Made by a program: the position numbers and the translations under genes. From assembly GCF_032854445.1 (NCBI RefSeq), contig NC_088295.1, forward strand, positions 18,589,385 through 18,649,384: a stretch of 60,000 bases of DNA. The letters run 5' to 3'. The DNA comes from Liolophura sinensis. Lineage: Eukaryota; Mollusca; Polyplacophora; Chitonida; Chitonidae. How positions within the stretch are numbered: the first letter of the stretch is position 1; each line of letters opens with the position of its first letter. A model generated the notes under the pieces. That model ran no database searches. It was not told the origin of the DNA and saw only the letters and a list, made by a program, of their open reading frames with translations. Shown here in pieces: positions 1 to 15,300 of the stretch.

Positions 1-324
1 AAGCCGATCTCTTGAGCGACTGCGGAAGCGGGAATGGACAAGTTTGTCTTCTGGGTCATTGTCTTCAGTCAGATCATACATACTGTTACTTTTTCTCAGG
101 CCCTCCTGGTAAGCCTTGTCGTTCTTATGTTTCAGACTACGCACACCCCTATGTGTGGTAAAGGGTGTGGCATCAATCCGAGACTTGCCTTTATCAATAC
201 TGCCCGGTCCATGCGTTATAACTGTAAAGCGAGAACTACCAAGTGTCTTGTTCTCGGCTGTAGAGGTTTCCAGAGGTTTTCTCAATTCCGACAAGTTTTG
301 TTGGTTTTTTGAATGTTTTCCATC
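1..324 (-). CDS. MPRIP: MPRIP coding exon 6 (Ser/Arg-rich linker), truncated by window edge
   Basis: From acceptor TTATCTTTAG the frame stays open for 108 codons to position 1. It reads [16 protein letters not shown]..., later [32 protein letters not shown] and [10 protein letters not shown]. It is charged and low in hydrophobics, as expected for the disordered linker after PH1. Linker sequence is poorly conserved between phyla, so support is phase continuity and open frame rather than similarity. Confidence 0.85.
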
Positions 325-3300
325 CTAAAGATAAAACCCAAAACATGCAGCAGGAACAATTTTTGCAAATACATTCTTCCAGAATATTTGAAATATGAAA
401 CACGAATCCTTGAAACAAATCTTTTACCTCATTTAGTTAGGAACGAGTTACTGATACCATAAGTTCAAAAATATGTACATACATATGTATGCTTTCAAAA
501 AATATGACTGGAGCAAAATTATGGCATGTATAACTGACACATAGGTCTTCAATGTATTTCTGACACCAGCAATGACTGTCCATACAAATACCTAAACTTT
601 TCTCAAAAAATAGATCAACAATACAAACATGGTAATATAGATGTAAGAAAGCCTGTTTTATTTCCATAGGGTATATGCAAAGTGTGCATATCTGAACTAA
701 ATAAATGCAAACATGTTTTTCACATATAATGAGATATGTATAGGCCGAAATATAATGTTGCATGAGGCCATGATCCATAACGCACGTGATCATGGGTTTA
801 ACCGGAATGACTGTAAAAAGGCCCCTGTTCTTAAATCTTAAAATAAGTCCCTATCATTTACATTACGGTATCAGAATATTTTTTATTTTTAAAAAGGAGT
901 CCTTAGTGACCCTTTATTTTAACATGGTTAAACATGGCTATGACCAACAAAGAATTTTTCAAAATATTCTTAAAGCAAAATTGTAAATCAGCGGACAGAA
1001 AAAAAGCTTTATAATGCAAATACAATTAACACCAATGTTTTTTTGTTGATAAATACTTGTACCATGCATTGTAACTGATTTCTTTCACTTTTCTTTTACT
1101 CTGTGTATTGTGCAAGGGAGATAATTCTGCTTACACCTCTGATGACAGAGCTGATATTTATATTAAACTTGTCAATCTACATGTGTTCTCCCCCTAGCAA
1201 GTCTGATCACAACATGAACAGTAAAAGGCAATAAAGGGAATACCTGCTGATTTTCCTTCTCCGCTAAGTTGTGGATGCTGGGAGCTCTCCTCTTTGTTTT
1301 AATGTTACTTCGTGGATACATCACTAAGATATCAAACCACCTACAAAAAGCAATATACTTACATGTAGACTGACAAAGAAAAAGCAGGACAGAAGCTATA
1401 CCGGATGCAAATCCAAAGCCACCCCATACACATGTACTTATTTCTGATTAAACTTCACATATCACTGACCTAGCAAACGCTTTTCTACAGTCTTCTCTAA
1501 CTACCCTTGAATTTGCTAGATGACGATGCTCTCAAAAACTTAAATCTATAGGATAGGCAGATAATGATCATCTTGTGCTTTAGGTTGTTGTACACAATGC
1601 GTACAAACTCTCATCACCTGGCACGTCATGTTGTTCCATTTGTGAAAATTTACATGTAGTAGTTGCACAATTGCAAAATTGTTAATCACGTACACATGTA
1701 ACACGAGTGAAAAAAAAAATTTTGTGAAACAATTCTAGATGTCCTGAATGTACCATAACTGTAAGGGTACGATAGTGAGATTAGTTTATAGGTAAAGGCT
1801 GACAACTCTCAGGCTCTTTCAGACCTAGATACATGCACACACACATGTTGCACTGTACATGTAGGGGAACAACAAGAAGTAAATACATTAGTATTTGTTG
1901 TGTGATGTTTTCATTTCATATCAAAACACGACAGATCGATTACTTCATTTATTTATTACAAGTAACAGTCAGGGGCAACTCTGAATTTGTACACACATAT
2001 ATGTGCCACATATACCTGAACATGTACAAATGACAAATTTATGTAGGTAAATGAACACGTCTGACATATTTCATGGTAAAACCACCCCCAACCTCCCCAC
2101 CACATCACCACCCAAATCACCTTTAATAGTGAGTGAGTGTGTTCAGGTACACATGTACTAAAAGATCCTTCCATCAATAGGATATCCTCTGCTATGAAAA
2201 CAAGTTCACTGTAACCTCTCCTCATAAGACTTCTTAGCCTAGATGTTATCTCACCACAGAACAAGCAAACTGCCAACTTACATGTGTATCTCCTACATCG
2301 ATTACTGCCTCACCTGACACCTTTACACAGATGACCTCTGTTAGAATGCCTGTACCAGTAACTCGCATAAACACTCTATTTAAAGTTCAGAACAAATCTA
2401 ACCACAGACATGTAATGTAAGTTTTGGCATATTTAGAGGAGTGTTAACTGATCTAGAGAGGTTATAATTTCTGTTCCTAAACAATACACTTTAGTCTTCA
2501 AAACCTAATCTTAATTGCACCTAAAATAAAACTTAACTGTGTGAATTTGTTGAGGATTAGTTCATTTATTTATTTATCTGGTTGGTGTTTTACACCGTAT
2601 TCAAAACTATTTCACTTACACGATGGCAGCCAGCATTATGGTGGGTGGAAACTGGCCAGAGTCTGGCGGAAACCCACAACCATCCACAGGTTGTTGACAG
2701 ACCATTCCCATGTACAGATGGAAAGGAAGCCAACATCAGCTGGATTTGAACTCACAAAAATTGAGCATTATGGTAGTCATACAAACATAACACATGCACG
2801 GTGTGTCACAGATACATGTACACGTACAGGGTTTGCAGGACGTTGACATATAACGGACTGATGTGGAAGTAAAGCAAGTTACCCATATGAGCCTGCCATG
2901 ACTAACATGTTTGTGAATTGTGTTACTTAGCTGGTACTTAGGGAGCGTTCTATTTACCTATCATGATATTTCACCTGATTTTGTAAGAGGATGTGTTCCT
3001 GTCTTGTAGCAAAATGACATGTTTATCATGTATTTGACATGTTTAAGTGTATTAGTGAGGCTAGTGATTCCACGAGACAATTGCAGCATGATGCAGCAGG
3101 GAATATTTTGTCCCCCTGATTGTGTCTATATAATAAATCCGCCACATTTATGGGATAATTTCCTTACAAGAATGAGATCAAATGTTTCAATGAAGACGAT
3201 ATCGTTTCACCTGATGATGTAATAAAATGTGATTACAGGACATGTAATAAATAAGCGTGTTTGTCCTAGACAGTAAGTGTGTAGCGCTAATGAAGTAATG

Positions 3301-6300
3301 ATACCATGTGTGTGTGTGGTGTTAAAAGGAAATGTGCTTATTAAAATGATGATATACTATAAAAGCGATGTGTACTTTGAGCTATTACTATCAGGGGAAG
3401 TGTTCAGATGATGAAGAATGAAAAATATCATTACCTGTACGTCTTATGTATTAAGAAAAACTGTTTCAATGATGTCCGCAGGATGGGTGAGAATAGGGGA
3501 AGTTCCTTCTCTGATAACTTCGTAAAAAGGAGGCTTTTTCACCTCTTGGAGTCAGAGACACATTGCCAACGGCAAAAAATTTTGCTGTTATTTTAGATGT
3601 CATCTACATAAAGTTGAAGCTTCTCGATGTCCACTGATGTGTAACTGACAATCAAATGTTCAGTTTTACCCAGGGTTTCCATTCCACTTCCATCTACTTG
3701 CTTAAGTTGCTATAGCATGGCCGATGACTGACTTTTTGACTGGGTTACCTACCCTTGTTGTTTAGTCGACAGGAGATGTAACTTCAGTTCTGCCATACAG
3801 ATCGATGGGAATTACAAATACTTTACAATACATTATTGATACAAAATCAGATTGTGCTTGGTTTATATTTGTATTTGCATGTTATCTCTTTGGGTAGACA
3901 GTTTAGATCAGTGACCGATTTCCCATTGTAATTCTCTGAAGTGATATTTTTAGGAAAATACAGGCTCAGGATGTTTAGTTATGAGTCAAATTCAGCTCAT
4001 CTTTGTATTTAGCTGATTCAACTCAAAAACGCATTATGTCCCTTTAACAAATGTGTGTACCTGAAGACCTAATAAGAATTATGTTGATTCTACAACATTG
4101 GTGACTGACTAATGGCATGGAAGTCAGTTCTGCAGGAATCACATGGTGGTGTTTGACCTGATGAGCTTGGCTGTTTGGAGGGTTGGAAAATGATCCTCAT
4201 TATATCATCTTTCTTCTCAACCTGCTGCTGATTAACGGGTGCAATGAGCAGAAAGGCTTGGGTGTGTAGGCCCTACAGGTGGCTTATACTAACCAGAAGT
4301 CTCTGATGAGAGTGATGACAGCAGTGTGTGCTAAAACCTTGCTATGTGTTATCTGCCTGACAGCACACATCAGATGTATCCAGTCAGATAGCTTCTGACA
4401 GTGCACTTCCTGGAGGAGCACTAGGCCACAGGAAGTATTAAAGGTGAACTACATGACCACAACTAACTCAGCCCATTTCCACACCTAGGGTTCCCTAATT
4501 ACACACTGAGATCAACACTTGGTCCCAAAGGCATCAAATCATAACTTCACTTACAGATGATAGCTGTCTCAAATATATCCTACTAATATACACATCATTT
4601 ACACATTCACACATATACTACTAGAAAGCAATGTGTACATTTATGTCTTTTCAATCAAACATTCTAATTTGGTATCTCTCAATATTCAATGGAGGAAGGT
4701 GTAAGTGTAGACAAGACAGTGTCAATCCCGTTAGTTCTATATGGGTTACATTTACATGAGAGTTTATTTAGGACCCCTGGCTTGTCAGACAGGACATCCC
4801 ATCTAGTCTTATACCTGGATCATTTCTCCAGCACAGATGTAAACTGAGAAGACAGCTGGAAAACTGGACATGACATTAACTATTTTAGCTGTCTCCTTCA
4901 TATACACTTTAAGCCTCAGCTAATGTTCTAAGTGTGCCATTCAATGCAAGTGCTCATGCCAAGACACAGGATCATGTGTACTTTAGGTCTTAAGTACCAC
5001 AAAAGCCATGTTGAAATACGTCATATGTCTTGTGCTTGTCAATATGTGATGACTGTTAACACCCAGTATACATGTAGCTCACACAGATCGTGCACAAAAC
5101 TAGGGTACTGAAATCTAAAGCAGGCTATCTGTACACAACTAATGCTGGCTAGCTGACAAGTTCTAACAATAAGACAACCATAAGTTTTATCTTATTTCAT
5201 CAAATCTGTGGTCAAATTTTCTATATACAATGGCACAATTTGTAATCTAGAGTAATGAGTACATTTGTTACAGCAATGTAACCTGCCATATGTATATTGT
5301 ATACTTTGTATGCAGGTTGTAAATACTTACAGTACACAAAGATTTATTTCAAAGGCATTATCACCACTGCCACTGACCTGACCCTCAAGGTCTACCAAAT
5401 ACAACAATCTTTTTCTTTTACTTTAGATGTAAATTTTCAATCCCCTATTTACCTCTTATTCAGTGTCTTTCATGTGGAATAATATGTGAACAGTCTGGAC
5501 ATAGAGTGATTAGTTAGATAAACGACACAGATTAACTATCAATGCTTATCTCACACGGTTTCTTTCTTATGCTGGTTAATGATTTCTCTATTGTGCTATA
5601 CCAACAATCCTGTGAACACCTCAGTATCAGTGGCCTCTCCATGGCAAGCAGAGCTGTACTTTTCATGCAGCTCATGTAGTACTAGATTCCTCTCCCAATC
5701 CATGGTCCTGCGAGACATGTTTATGTTTTATGCACAGCTTTCTGCTCGGTACTGCCAGGTGTCCGCTAATGAGATTCACCACGTACCAATAAGGAGATTT
5801 CATGTGACAGAAATAACATGTTTAATGAATATTTAAAATCCAATCATTATGGGTGAGAAGGTAAAATTGACGGAAAGTAGATATGGTAAGGAAAGGGGGA
5901 ATGAGTGACATGGCGTAAACTGGACAAATGATCCTGTGAAACTTTACACCTTATTGAGCATGCAGGTAGATCTCACGGCACCTGTACCAGTACTGACCCG
6001 ACTAACTCGTTGCAATTACTGATGTAAACCAGGCCTGGGCCTGCATGTGAATGAGAGATCAGCCAAGTGTGACGACCAATATACAACTGTAAACACTGAA
6101 TAAAGACTTAAACATGCCCAGAAAGCAACAAAAACTGTTGTCCTTTTAAGGATAGCACTCATACATGCATATTGTCACATTTATAATTAACTTACACAGA
6201 GGTGTACCTGTATTGTTGATGAGGCTAAAATATAATTTTCATCTAATTTTGTTTATTTTAGTGACGATCATTTTAAATGAAATGAAGGTCTCGGGTTTAA

Positions 6301-9300
6301 TAATGGAGGAAGTTGAGCAAAGTTAAATGCCCATGTTCTACACTGAAGTTGCCTTACACTTAGGCAAAACAATTGTGAAAATATACATAACAGGAAAAGC
6401 TTAACCAGTACCCTTAGAGTTCACACCATGCATAGCTAGTCAGTACATCATACATCCTCCAGTAATGCAGCCTTCTACCAGAAGAAAAGCAACGAAAGTC
6501 ACGATTACTGAGATGGAAACATTTTCTGACCACTGCATGACAGATCACACAGATGATGACAGACATTAGCTATGTTGGTGAACAGAGGCGATAGTCAGGG
6601 AAACTAAGAACAATGGACAGCCACAAACATGGATGGGTGACAGCCCACAAACATCGCTGTACAGACAATGAGCATTATTCTTGAGGACATGACACAACAT
6701 GAATGAGGTGAGGCTACCCGGACAAGTGCGTGATTTTAGGGTTACTTCCTCAATGCGATTATCCTCATATACAAACTACATTATGCAACAATAGTGTGCA
6801 TTTGCATGGTCACATGGGTGCAGCAAAAGCACTTTAAGTACACTTCATTTTATTGTGATGTACATGGCAGTCTCAGGTGCAATAATGTGAAAATCAACCA
6901 TGGGCGAGCTGTACATGTAGATGTAGCAGTCAGATGTAGAATGTCTGTTCTGAAACAGAGACACCGTTCATTTGCACTACTACTGCTATTACAGTCGGGA
7001 TTGCATTAGCACACCAAACTTGTACATATAACATGAAAGAAAGTTTAACAATATACATGTAACATCTGCCAATCGCTGGATACTCTGACACATATTGTGC
7101 ATCTGGGACAGTCACACCCTGATGCCCATCTCCATCAATACCCAGACAACCAGCCTCCTTGATACCATATTGTCTGAATACTATATAGTGGTAATCGGCC
7201 TAAAAGACATCCAGATAAACAGCCCCAGTTTCGTGGATATCCAGATACTCAGCCCCAGTCCCATGGATATCCAGATACTCAGCCCATCCCATGGATATCC
7301 AGATGATGAGCTTTAGGGATATCCAGATACTCAGCCAAGCCCATAGATATCCTGGCATTCAAACCTTGCGATACTTAATATCCAGGATATCTATATACCC
7401 AGCTTCCTGGAAGCCACATCACCTTATTTCCTTATTATGTTGATACTTTGCCCTCAGGGCTCTTGATATCGCATACCCTGAATGCTCAACACCCAATGCC
7501 CTTTAGTGTACATGTTGATGCCTTACTCAGCATGCTCTGGGGAAGGTGACCTGACGATACTCTATACGATGGCCTTTGACAGCTGACTGACAGTTCTGGC
7601 CCTTGCCACACGTCAGCAAGTGTTTACCTGGAGATTTCCTCCTTGGTGCTCCCTTTGATGTAGTAGGTCTTATCCTGGGAAGACACACACATGGAATGCT
7701 TGTGAGTGGTCACGCCCTCTGCATCGTGGACATCCAGGCATTTGTTCATATCCACAGAGCCCTGAGGGACAGTGTCAGGCTGAAACAAGCAGAGCACCAT
7801 GTATATTCACACAAAACAGTTTTGCCTTGATTTTTTACTATTTTTGGCAACATTATATAATATATGTATTTTGCAACTTGATACAAACATGTTTTTACAA
7901 AAAAAATTACAAAAAAAAAATTTGTACAGCTTGGATTGTTCACTTATTTGGTTGTTTTTTTTTTACGCCTTACTCAAAAACACTGTGGCCAGCATTATGG
8001 GAAACTGGGCAGATGGCAGGCCTTCCCACGCACCGCCGGAGAGGAAGCCATCATGAGCTGGACATGAACTCACTGCGACCGCTTTGCTGAGAGGCTCTGG
8101 CATGATAACGACAAGGCCATAGAGATCCTCCATCTTGGACTGTTGTTCAATTTATATTATGACATATATAAATGTAAGTAAAACAGTGCACCACCATGAA
8201 ATGAAATCTCTACGCATAGTAAATACATCCATCTATAGAACAAAACGGAGCCTGCCGTTAAAAATAAAACTCACAAAATATTAGACTGCAGCTGATTTTT
8301 ATCTATAGTAAAAGATTTATTTATTTATTTAATTGGTGATTTTGACTCGAGAATATTTCACTTTTACGACAGCAGCAAGCATTATGGTGGGAGGAAACCA
8401 GGCAGAGCCCGGGGGAAACTCACGATAAACCACAGGTTACTGACAGACTACAGGGACAGAAATGGCCTACCTAAATACTATGTCTTAGAATTACAGGTAT
8501 ATGAATAAAAAAGGTATTTGTATAAACGTTTATCCATGTATGCACATACACCGAAAATTTAATCTAATGCAATTTCTTAGCCTTTTCACACATAAAGTAC
8601 TACTTCATATTTAATTTTTGCAACCATGTTATTAATAAATCAATAATGTATAATTAACGTTTTCTGGTTCTTTAAAAAAGAACTTCTTTAACAGATACAT
8701 GTGCATAAAAGTTTGTCTGTTAAGGGCAATCTATGTACTACCAGGTGACTAAAGTTCAAGGTAAAGCTGAATAACAGGTATCTTGTTAAAATGACACCTG
8801 GATTAAATTCTGAAAGTGATGCGGTACCTGAATTTGTCACATTTATTGAGATTTACTGCACCATTAATGAATACATGTATTTTTATTTAAATTCAGTTCA
8901 CTCTCCAGTGAAATACTGCAACATCTTCACAGGGGAAAATTTACACGGGAAAGACATTTTTCATCAGAAAAAAAGAATGTTGTATAACCGAAAAGTCAAA
9001 AGAAATGGCCTAGTGACAGAAATATGAAATATTTTAGAAGTAAATTCAGTGTTATGTGATAAAAAATTGAGGTCAGTTCCAATATGTTTAGCTTTATGCT
9101 CAGTTCTGCCACATCTGAATTATTCATCTTTTTCACATGTCAAATGTGTCAGACAATTTTTTAAATATTTATCATATAGATCACAACAAAAAATCCATAC
9201 ATTTATGGCTGGTTGAATTCATAGTTCAATCTTCAAGTGCAATCCCCACAAAGAAAAAACTCAGCAAAACAACTTGGTAAACACAAATCTGTTATCTCCT

Positions 9301-12300
9301 GCTAAAAAAACTTTCAGAGATGAAAGTTCATAACACCGTTCTGCCAACTATTACACAGGGGTTCAAATTAGAAGTTAATACCAGACCTTGGGTAAAGCCA
9401 TGGTAAAACAGATGTGGAATGGCAGCAGTGTTAGTGCTCACAGATGCCAGTTTTAACATGCTAAATTTGACACCTCAACTGAACTTTTCCAAGAATGCTC
9501 GGGGCATACCAGACTAGGCTCATGCATACGTCAAAGAAAACTGCAGTTATTTCGTTTTTGTCAGAGGGCCATTGTGCCGAAAGAGAGAACATCCCTCTAA
9601 ACCCTCACACATGTAAACATCTTCCCTTTTTTGCACCAAAGCCATTCAGGCACACTGATAAAGCCTACGCTCATTTTGGACGTGACGGACTTCAAATAAA
9701 GATGTGGCTTTTCCTCTAGACATTCATGTTACAATATACATAAATCCATATTTACAATTACTACACTGATGATGTATTGCATCATTACATAATGCATATT
9801 ACATCTCTGCATTGTCTACAGGTACTTTGTACATGATCGGAAGCTGAAGAATACATTTATCTTCACTGTCTGATATCCTATCATAACCTTTTGTACAAAA
9901 TGTACATACTGCATGTGCATGTAGATTTGCCACTCACTGCATACCAATATAATGCACAGTTATGTATATATTTTTTATTCCCTTAAACATTTTGAATCTA
10001 AAACAAAATCCCTAATGACTGCTGCCATAGGATCAAATAGGGCTCCAGTAATATCCACTGGGGTGAGTCATGCAACACACTGATATTATCACGTTCACCA
10101 CTAGGGGGTGATTATTGTTATCTGTGTAAACACAGAATGCTGTCTTTAAGTGTTATACCACAGCCATCCCCAGGGAGTGGTCTGCTCCTGAACCTATCTT
10201 ACTGCCTGCTGATACAGGTAATCTGTTCACATATCATACCTGACAACCCACACTGCTCTCTCACTTCACCTGGCTATGAACTTTTTCAAACACTTGTAAC
10301 CTTGACAGAAATTGGCCAGTGAGTGGAAGCCCCCTAAACTGACATCCACAAGTAGCCGCAGCCAGCACAGCTTGGCACACATGTCAGACAAAATGTCACT
10401 CTCTGTGATAAATGTGACGTGTGGCCAGCTGGAAATGTCAGGGTTCAGGTGTGTTCTGATTCCACAGGTAAACACCCTACCTAAGACATTACGGCCAGCT
10501 CGTTTGTTATACTGCTCACCTGTAAAATCTGTAGCTATCATGTAACGTGTCAGATAACAAAAGGCTAAGCACAACACCATGCTCAGCTGCTTTATTACAC
10601 CCTAAAAGTCATGTGGCAGGGGATCAGGGTTAAGTAAGGAAAGACTTACATTTTCATCCACAGAGAAAGTCAGCTCACCATCATCATACAGGATGAAAAA
10701 CCGTCTCTGCCATCTCTGTAACAAACAACGCAATCAAACATTAATTAGCCTCAACTGAGAGTAAACACAATATACACATATACATGTTGTGCTGAAACAA
10801 CAATATTACCCACGTAAAATTATTTTTGTGGAAACAAACATCCTTGTCAATAGCTGTGCATTCAAGCATTGATCAGCATTTGTTTTAAAGACATACATGT
10901 AATGCATATAAGAACTACTGTAAACCTGTTTGTACGTATAAACATATCCAGAGAAAACAAAGACCTACAAGTATTAATTTATTTATTTTACTGGGGCTAT
11001 GTACTCAAGAATATTGTACTTGACAGCAGTCAAGTACATGCCCATGTGTGAGGATGGAACAAACCGGAATTTATATATATGACCTCATTGACCTACAGCC
11101 ATTTCTCAACGATGCCACTGGTCAGTAATGGCTCTATACGTATATTTATTTATGTGATTGTTGTTTAACCTTGTACTAAAAATTTATCAGTTATACTGTG
11201 GTGGTCACTTATTGATAGAGGAAACAGGAGCCCATGGTTTAAACCACTGAGATTAGGCAAGATACTGACAAACTTTCCCACCTGTGACATGCAGAATTGC
11301 AAGCCATATTTGTGAAGGACACGAAGGACACAGCAGCACAGGGGCCACTGATCATTTACATTTACTTACATTTGTACATTTATAATGGTATTAAGACCAT
11401 ACCAGTACACCTGAGTGTAGATGTCTTGTGGTCATTTGCATGAACTGTAAACTGATTATATTCAACACTATGAATACATTAAGTATGAGTAAACTTTTTT
11501 CTCTTTGTCTTTCAGTCCACACATTACTAACGAACAAGTATTAATTGTAAACCACAGAGGCCTGGTCAGTGAAAATTATGGGCTTACATATAGAAGGTGA
11601 TATCTATACATCATATCATATACATCACGGTACCTGTATATATATATGTGTATAATTATCATGGACAAGGAGGTACACATATTAATGCAAGACAAAAGAA
11701 ATTCATATTATAGTTTTTTGGGGGTTAACTGACATTAGCCAAAAAATAAAAGCTGGATATCTAATCTTCTAGTCTAAAAGACCCCCCTAAATTGTGAATG
11801 AGTTCTGGACAAAAACCAATCCCATTCACAAACGGTGAGTCCCCTCCAGGGCCCCATTCCCCATGAAAACCAATACAGAGTGATGAATGAATTAGCAGGG
11901 GGAAGTTCTGACAATTACTGGGTTGACTGACGAAGCAGAACACTGACAATGATGTGGACTTGTCCAGGCCACCTTTCAGGCCTGTTGGCTCACAGAAAAC
12001 CATCTGACGTCTCAACTCCTCGCTCACCTGTAGTAAGACAGACTTAACAGGAATCTTCCTCTGACATACCTACAGTAGACAGCCATTGTCATGGGTAGAT
12101 CTTGGGTTTGTTAATGAGCCAGTAAGTGCTGTGGTGAAGCCAGAACAGGTTCCACAGAGCCTACCAGACACATAAACAATACCTCTCTGTTCAAAGAAGG
12201 CAAAACCACTAACTGTTTTACATGGTTTAATGGCGACAAATTAATTCTAAATGGATTCTATAAACAGTGGAAAGCAATCAACAGTAAATTCACACTCAAC

Positions 12301-15300
12301 ATTAGAATTTAAACCACCGATTCAGTGGTTCACACACCCTCACAGTAACCATGCTGTGGTGTGATTTCACAGTGTACAATTAACCACATAATCGGATATT
12401 CACTCATTTCACACTGAACATCCGTAACCCCAGTTCATGATACCCTACAGTTCAGAATGTAATCATACTGGAATAGTTAATACATGTACAACCACCTTGT
12501 AGTAAACGTAATACGCTGATAGTTTATATGCATGTAGTCCGTACATATTGGTGAAGGACAAGAACTACATGTACATCATAAACAAGGACAGTTCACTAAA
12601 GACAGACCAATAACTATGAAACTTAAAACGTAAAGCTGACAAATATTAAACACAACAGCTGGAGTGTTGCTTCTGATCTAATGGAAGTTTGAGACCACCA
12701 CACATGGGGCTGGAGTGTTGCTCCTGACCTACTGGTGGTTTGAGACCACCACACATGGGGCTGGAGTGTTATTCCTGACCTACAGGTGTTTTGAGACCAC
12801 CACACATGGGGCTGGAGGGCTGTTTTTGCCCTCATAATGATGATTTGAGGCCAAACATATAGGTGACATGTTGATGGGGGGTGGGGGGGGGGGGGGGTGG
12901 CGGTGATTTGAGACCACCACACATGGGGCTGTAGGGTTGCTCCTGACCTACTGGTGGTTTGAGACCACCACGCATGGAGCTGGAGTGTTACTGCTGACCT
13001 ACTGGTGGTTTGAGACCAATACACTTGAGGCTGGAGTGTTATTCCTGACCTACAGGTGGTTTGAGACCACCACACATGGGGCTGGAGGGTCGGTTTTGAC
13101 CTCATAATGATGATTTGACATATAGATGACATGTTGGGGGGGGGGGGACGGGGTCTGGAAGGGCGATCTGAGCGAAAGGCACAGGTGGCAGGGGGGCAGA
13201 AGGGTTGCTCCTGATGTAAGGGTGATCTGAGGCCAAGACACAGGTTATTGAGGGGAAGGGGGAGGGGGGGAAGGGGTATGGGGTTGAAGGATTGTTGTCA
13301 CACAGGTATTATACACTACATAACAGGGCAGTGATAGAAGCCCGGCCTGCTAACACATCACAATGTCAAACAGACAAAATCACATGGCATATCAATTAGT
13401 CCAGCCTCTAACAACAATGTCATGCATAGTGTTGACATGTCACCTTTGACTGTAAACCTGAGCCCTAGCCTAGCACATGTCCCCCCCCCCCCCAACAGCC
13501 CCGGAGCATGAGCAGCACAGGGCTCTCAGCTCTACATCTATACAGTCACGTCAATTAAACATCAGCTAGAGGACAGACAAGTAATTAACAAACAACAGAC
13601 TCCCTCTGCATCCTCATTGTCTCTGTTTGCTCAGGTAGTGAGGTACAGACAGAGAACACCAAAAGCCATTGTCATGTAAAGTTGTATATCCTTATTCCAC
13701 AGCTGCTAATCATTTCACCTGCACTACAAATTAATATATGCAACAGGAGATACTAAAAACAAATAACACTTTTCATTGGTTAAAGCTTCTAAAGACAAAT
13801 CTGCGCCTAACCCAGCTCCATGGATGAAGCAGACACCAGATATATGTAGCCCTGACCCAAAAGATTTATTTATCGCTAAACAAATGATTCCTGTTTTCAG
13901 GTGCATGAGCCTTCATTTTTGTCTTCTGGTCAGCACAAAGAGTAAATCCATGCTATTCTGACACCAGCGTTTTTTATTCTATATCATGCTGGTATGTTTG
14001 GAGATGAAATCTTGAGCAATATTCAATTTCCTAACACATAAAACAATGACGTCTTGGCATAGCCACAAAGTTCATGACATTTCCAGGCAGAATCCCCAGT
14101 GATACTGATAGTATTTAGTAGAGGCTTGGTTTTATTTATAAGAAAAAGATCCCTTCTTCAGTCCCGTGCCATTATAATAGTTTTAAAACAAATTTGGTAA
14201 AGATTGGTCCTTTTAATAGTTCTGAAAATATTCAGCTGACATTACCCAGAACACTGGATGGCACAAGGACATTAAACAAACAATAAAAACCATATCATCA
14301 TTTTCTACAACATGACCCAATAAACTTCAGCTTGTACCTACATGTACACACACAGTACTGAGCTGCTATTGTGGGTAGCACAGATGTCCAAGTTCATGTG
14401 ATTCTATGCAAACATCAGCATTTTCATCAAAAAATAAAAGTGAAATATACCCATGATCAGACTTTTTATGGTCAGTTTTACGTAATGTGCAGGATAGCTT
14501 AGACATTGAAAACCACTCATCACAAAACTGTCTGCCTCATACAGGTATCCTGAAAGTGTCACAAATATTTATTATGTGTGATTGTGTGGAGAGTGAATAG
14601 ATGTTGTAAGAGGGAGGATTTGAGGGGTAAACTGGCTGTGATGTACTTCAAATCTCAAGGATTAGCAGTGAATCTAGTTATTAAACACATGTACATATTT
14701 TATATCTTTATGACAAAGCTGAAGTCGGGCAAGACAGAAAATGCATTTATACATGTCTAAAATAAACTTAAATTGTAGTGTATAAAATGGCATCTAAATT
14801 TCTATCTACATATGCAACAAGTCTGGGAGATCAAGATACATGAGTGTATAAAAATGTCCCAAATGTTGTAATTTTTACTATTCATATATACATGTAGTAT
14901 TAAAAGAGACTTTTTGGCAAAAAATCTATTAACGCAAGTCAAATCAAAATTTTGCTATTATTTTAAAATAGCCCAATTAATGGCATTTCAAAAAATATCA
15001 CTGAGCATCCAAGAGAATACAAATGAACATGTGCATCTATAACAGCCACAAAACTTCTTTTGTTCAACTTCTTTTACAAACCAGATAGCACGAATTATAC
15101 AACTTACGCGAGTTCTGTCCATTGGGTTGGTGAAGTCGAAATCCGGAGCAACAAACAGGTAGCCACATTTTGATACCTTCCTTGAACTCTGAAAATATAA
15201 AACCAAGGTTCCTTATCATCAAATGAACAAAGAGACAGTAAATGCATGCATATGTATGTAAATCATAAGTACATGTAGTACAGTGTATACAATGTATAAG

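Larger units (their letters stand above)
1341..7627 (-). other. MPRIP intron 4
   Basis: 6.3 kb, phase-2 intron. It holds one diverged SINE (about 2560-2775) and the 24-31 bp minisatellite near its 5' end on the coding strand (7136-7400). The rest (2800-7100) is AT-rich unique-looking sequence with no recognisable gene. Confidence 0.8.
7780..10649 (-). other. MPRIP intron 3
   Basis: 2.9 kb, phase 0. It contains two decayed SINE copies (7942-8102 and 8309-8462) and otherwise AT-rich sequence. No exon was recognised between the two PH-coding exons. Confidence 0.8.
10716..15107 (-). other. MPRIP intron 2
   Basis: 4.4 kb, phase 0. It contains decayed SINE remnants (10975-11345), the 51-bp minisatellite with poly-G tracts (12659-13250) and a poly-C run (13481-13493). 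The open frame across the minisatellite is a by-product of its multiple-of-3 unit. Confidence 0.8.

Noticed and set aside
11761-12027. 88-codon minus-strand ORF after an acceptor-like CTTACTACAG
   Set aside because: Inserting it between exons 2 and 3 would break the PH domain, and those exons already join in phase with homology across the junction.
12623-13132. 169-codon minus-strand ORF with a repeating 17-residue motif ([11 protein letters not shown])
   Set aside because: It is produced by the 51-bp minisatellite, whose unit is a multiple of three, inside an MPRIP intron. No splice or start context supports it.
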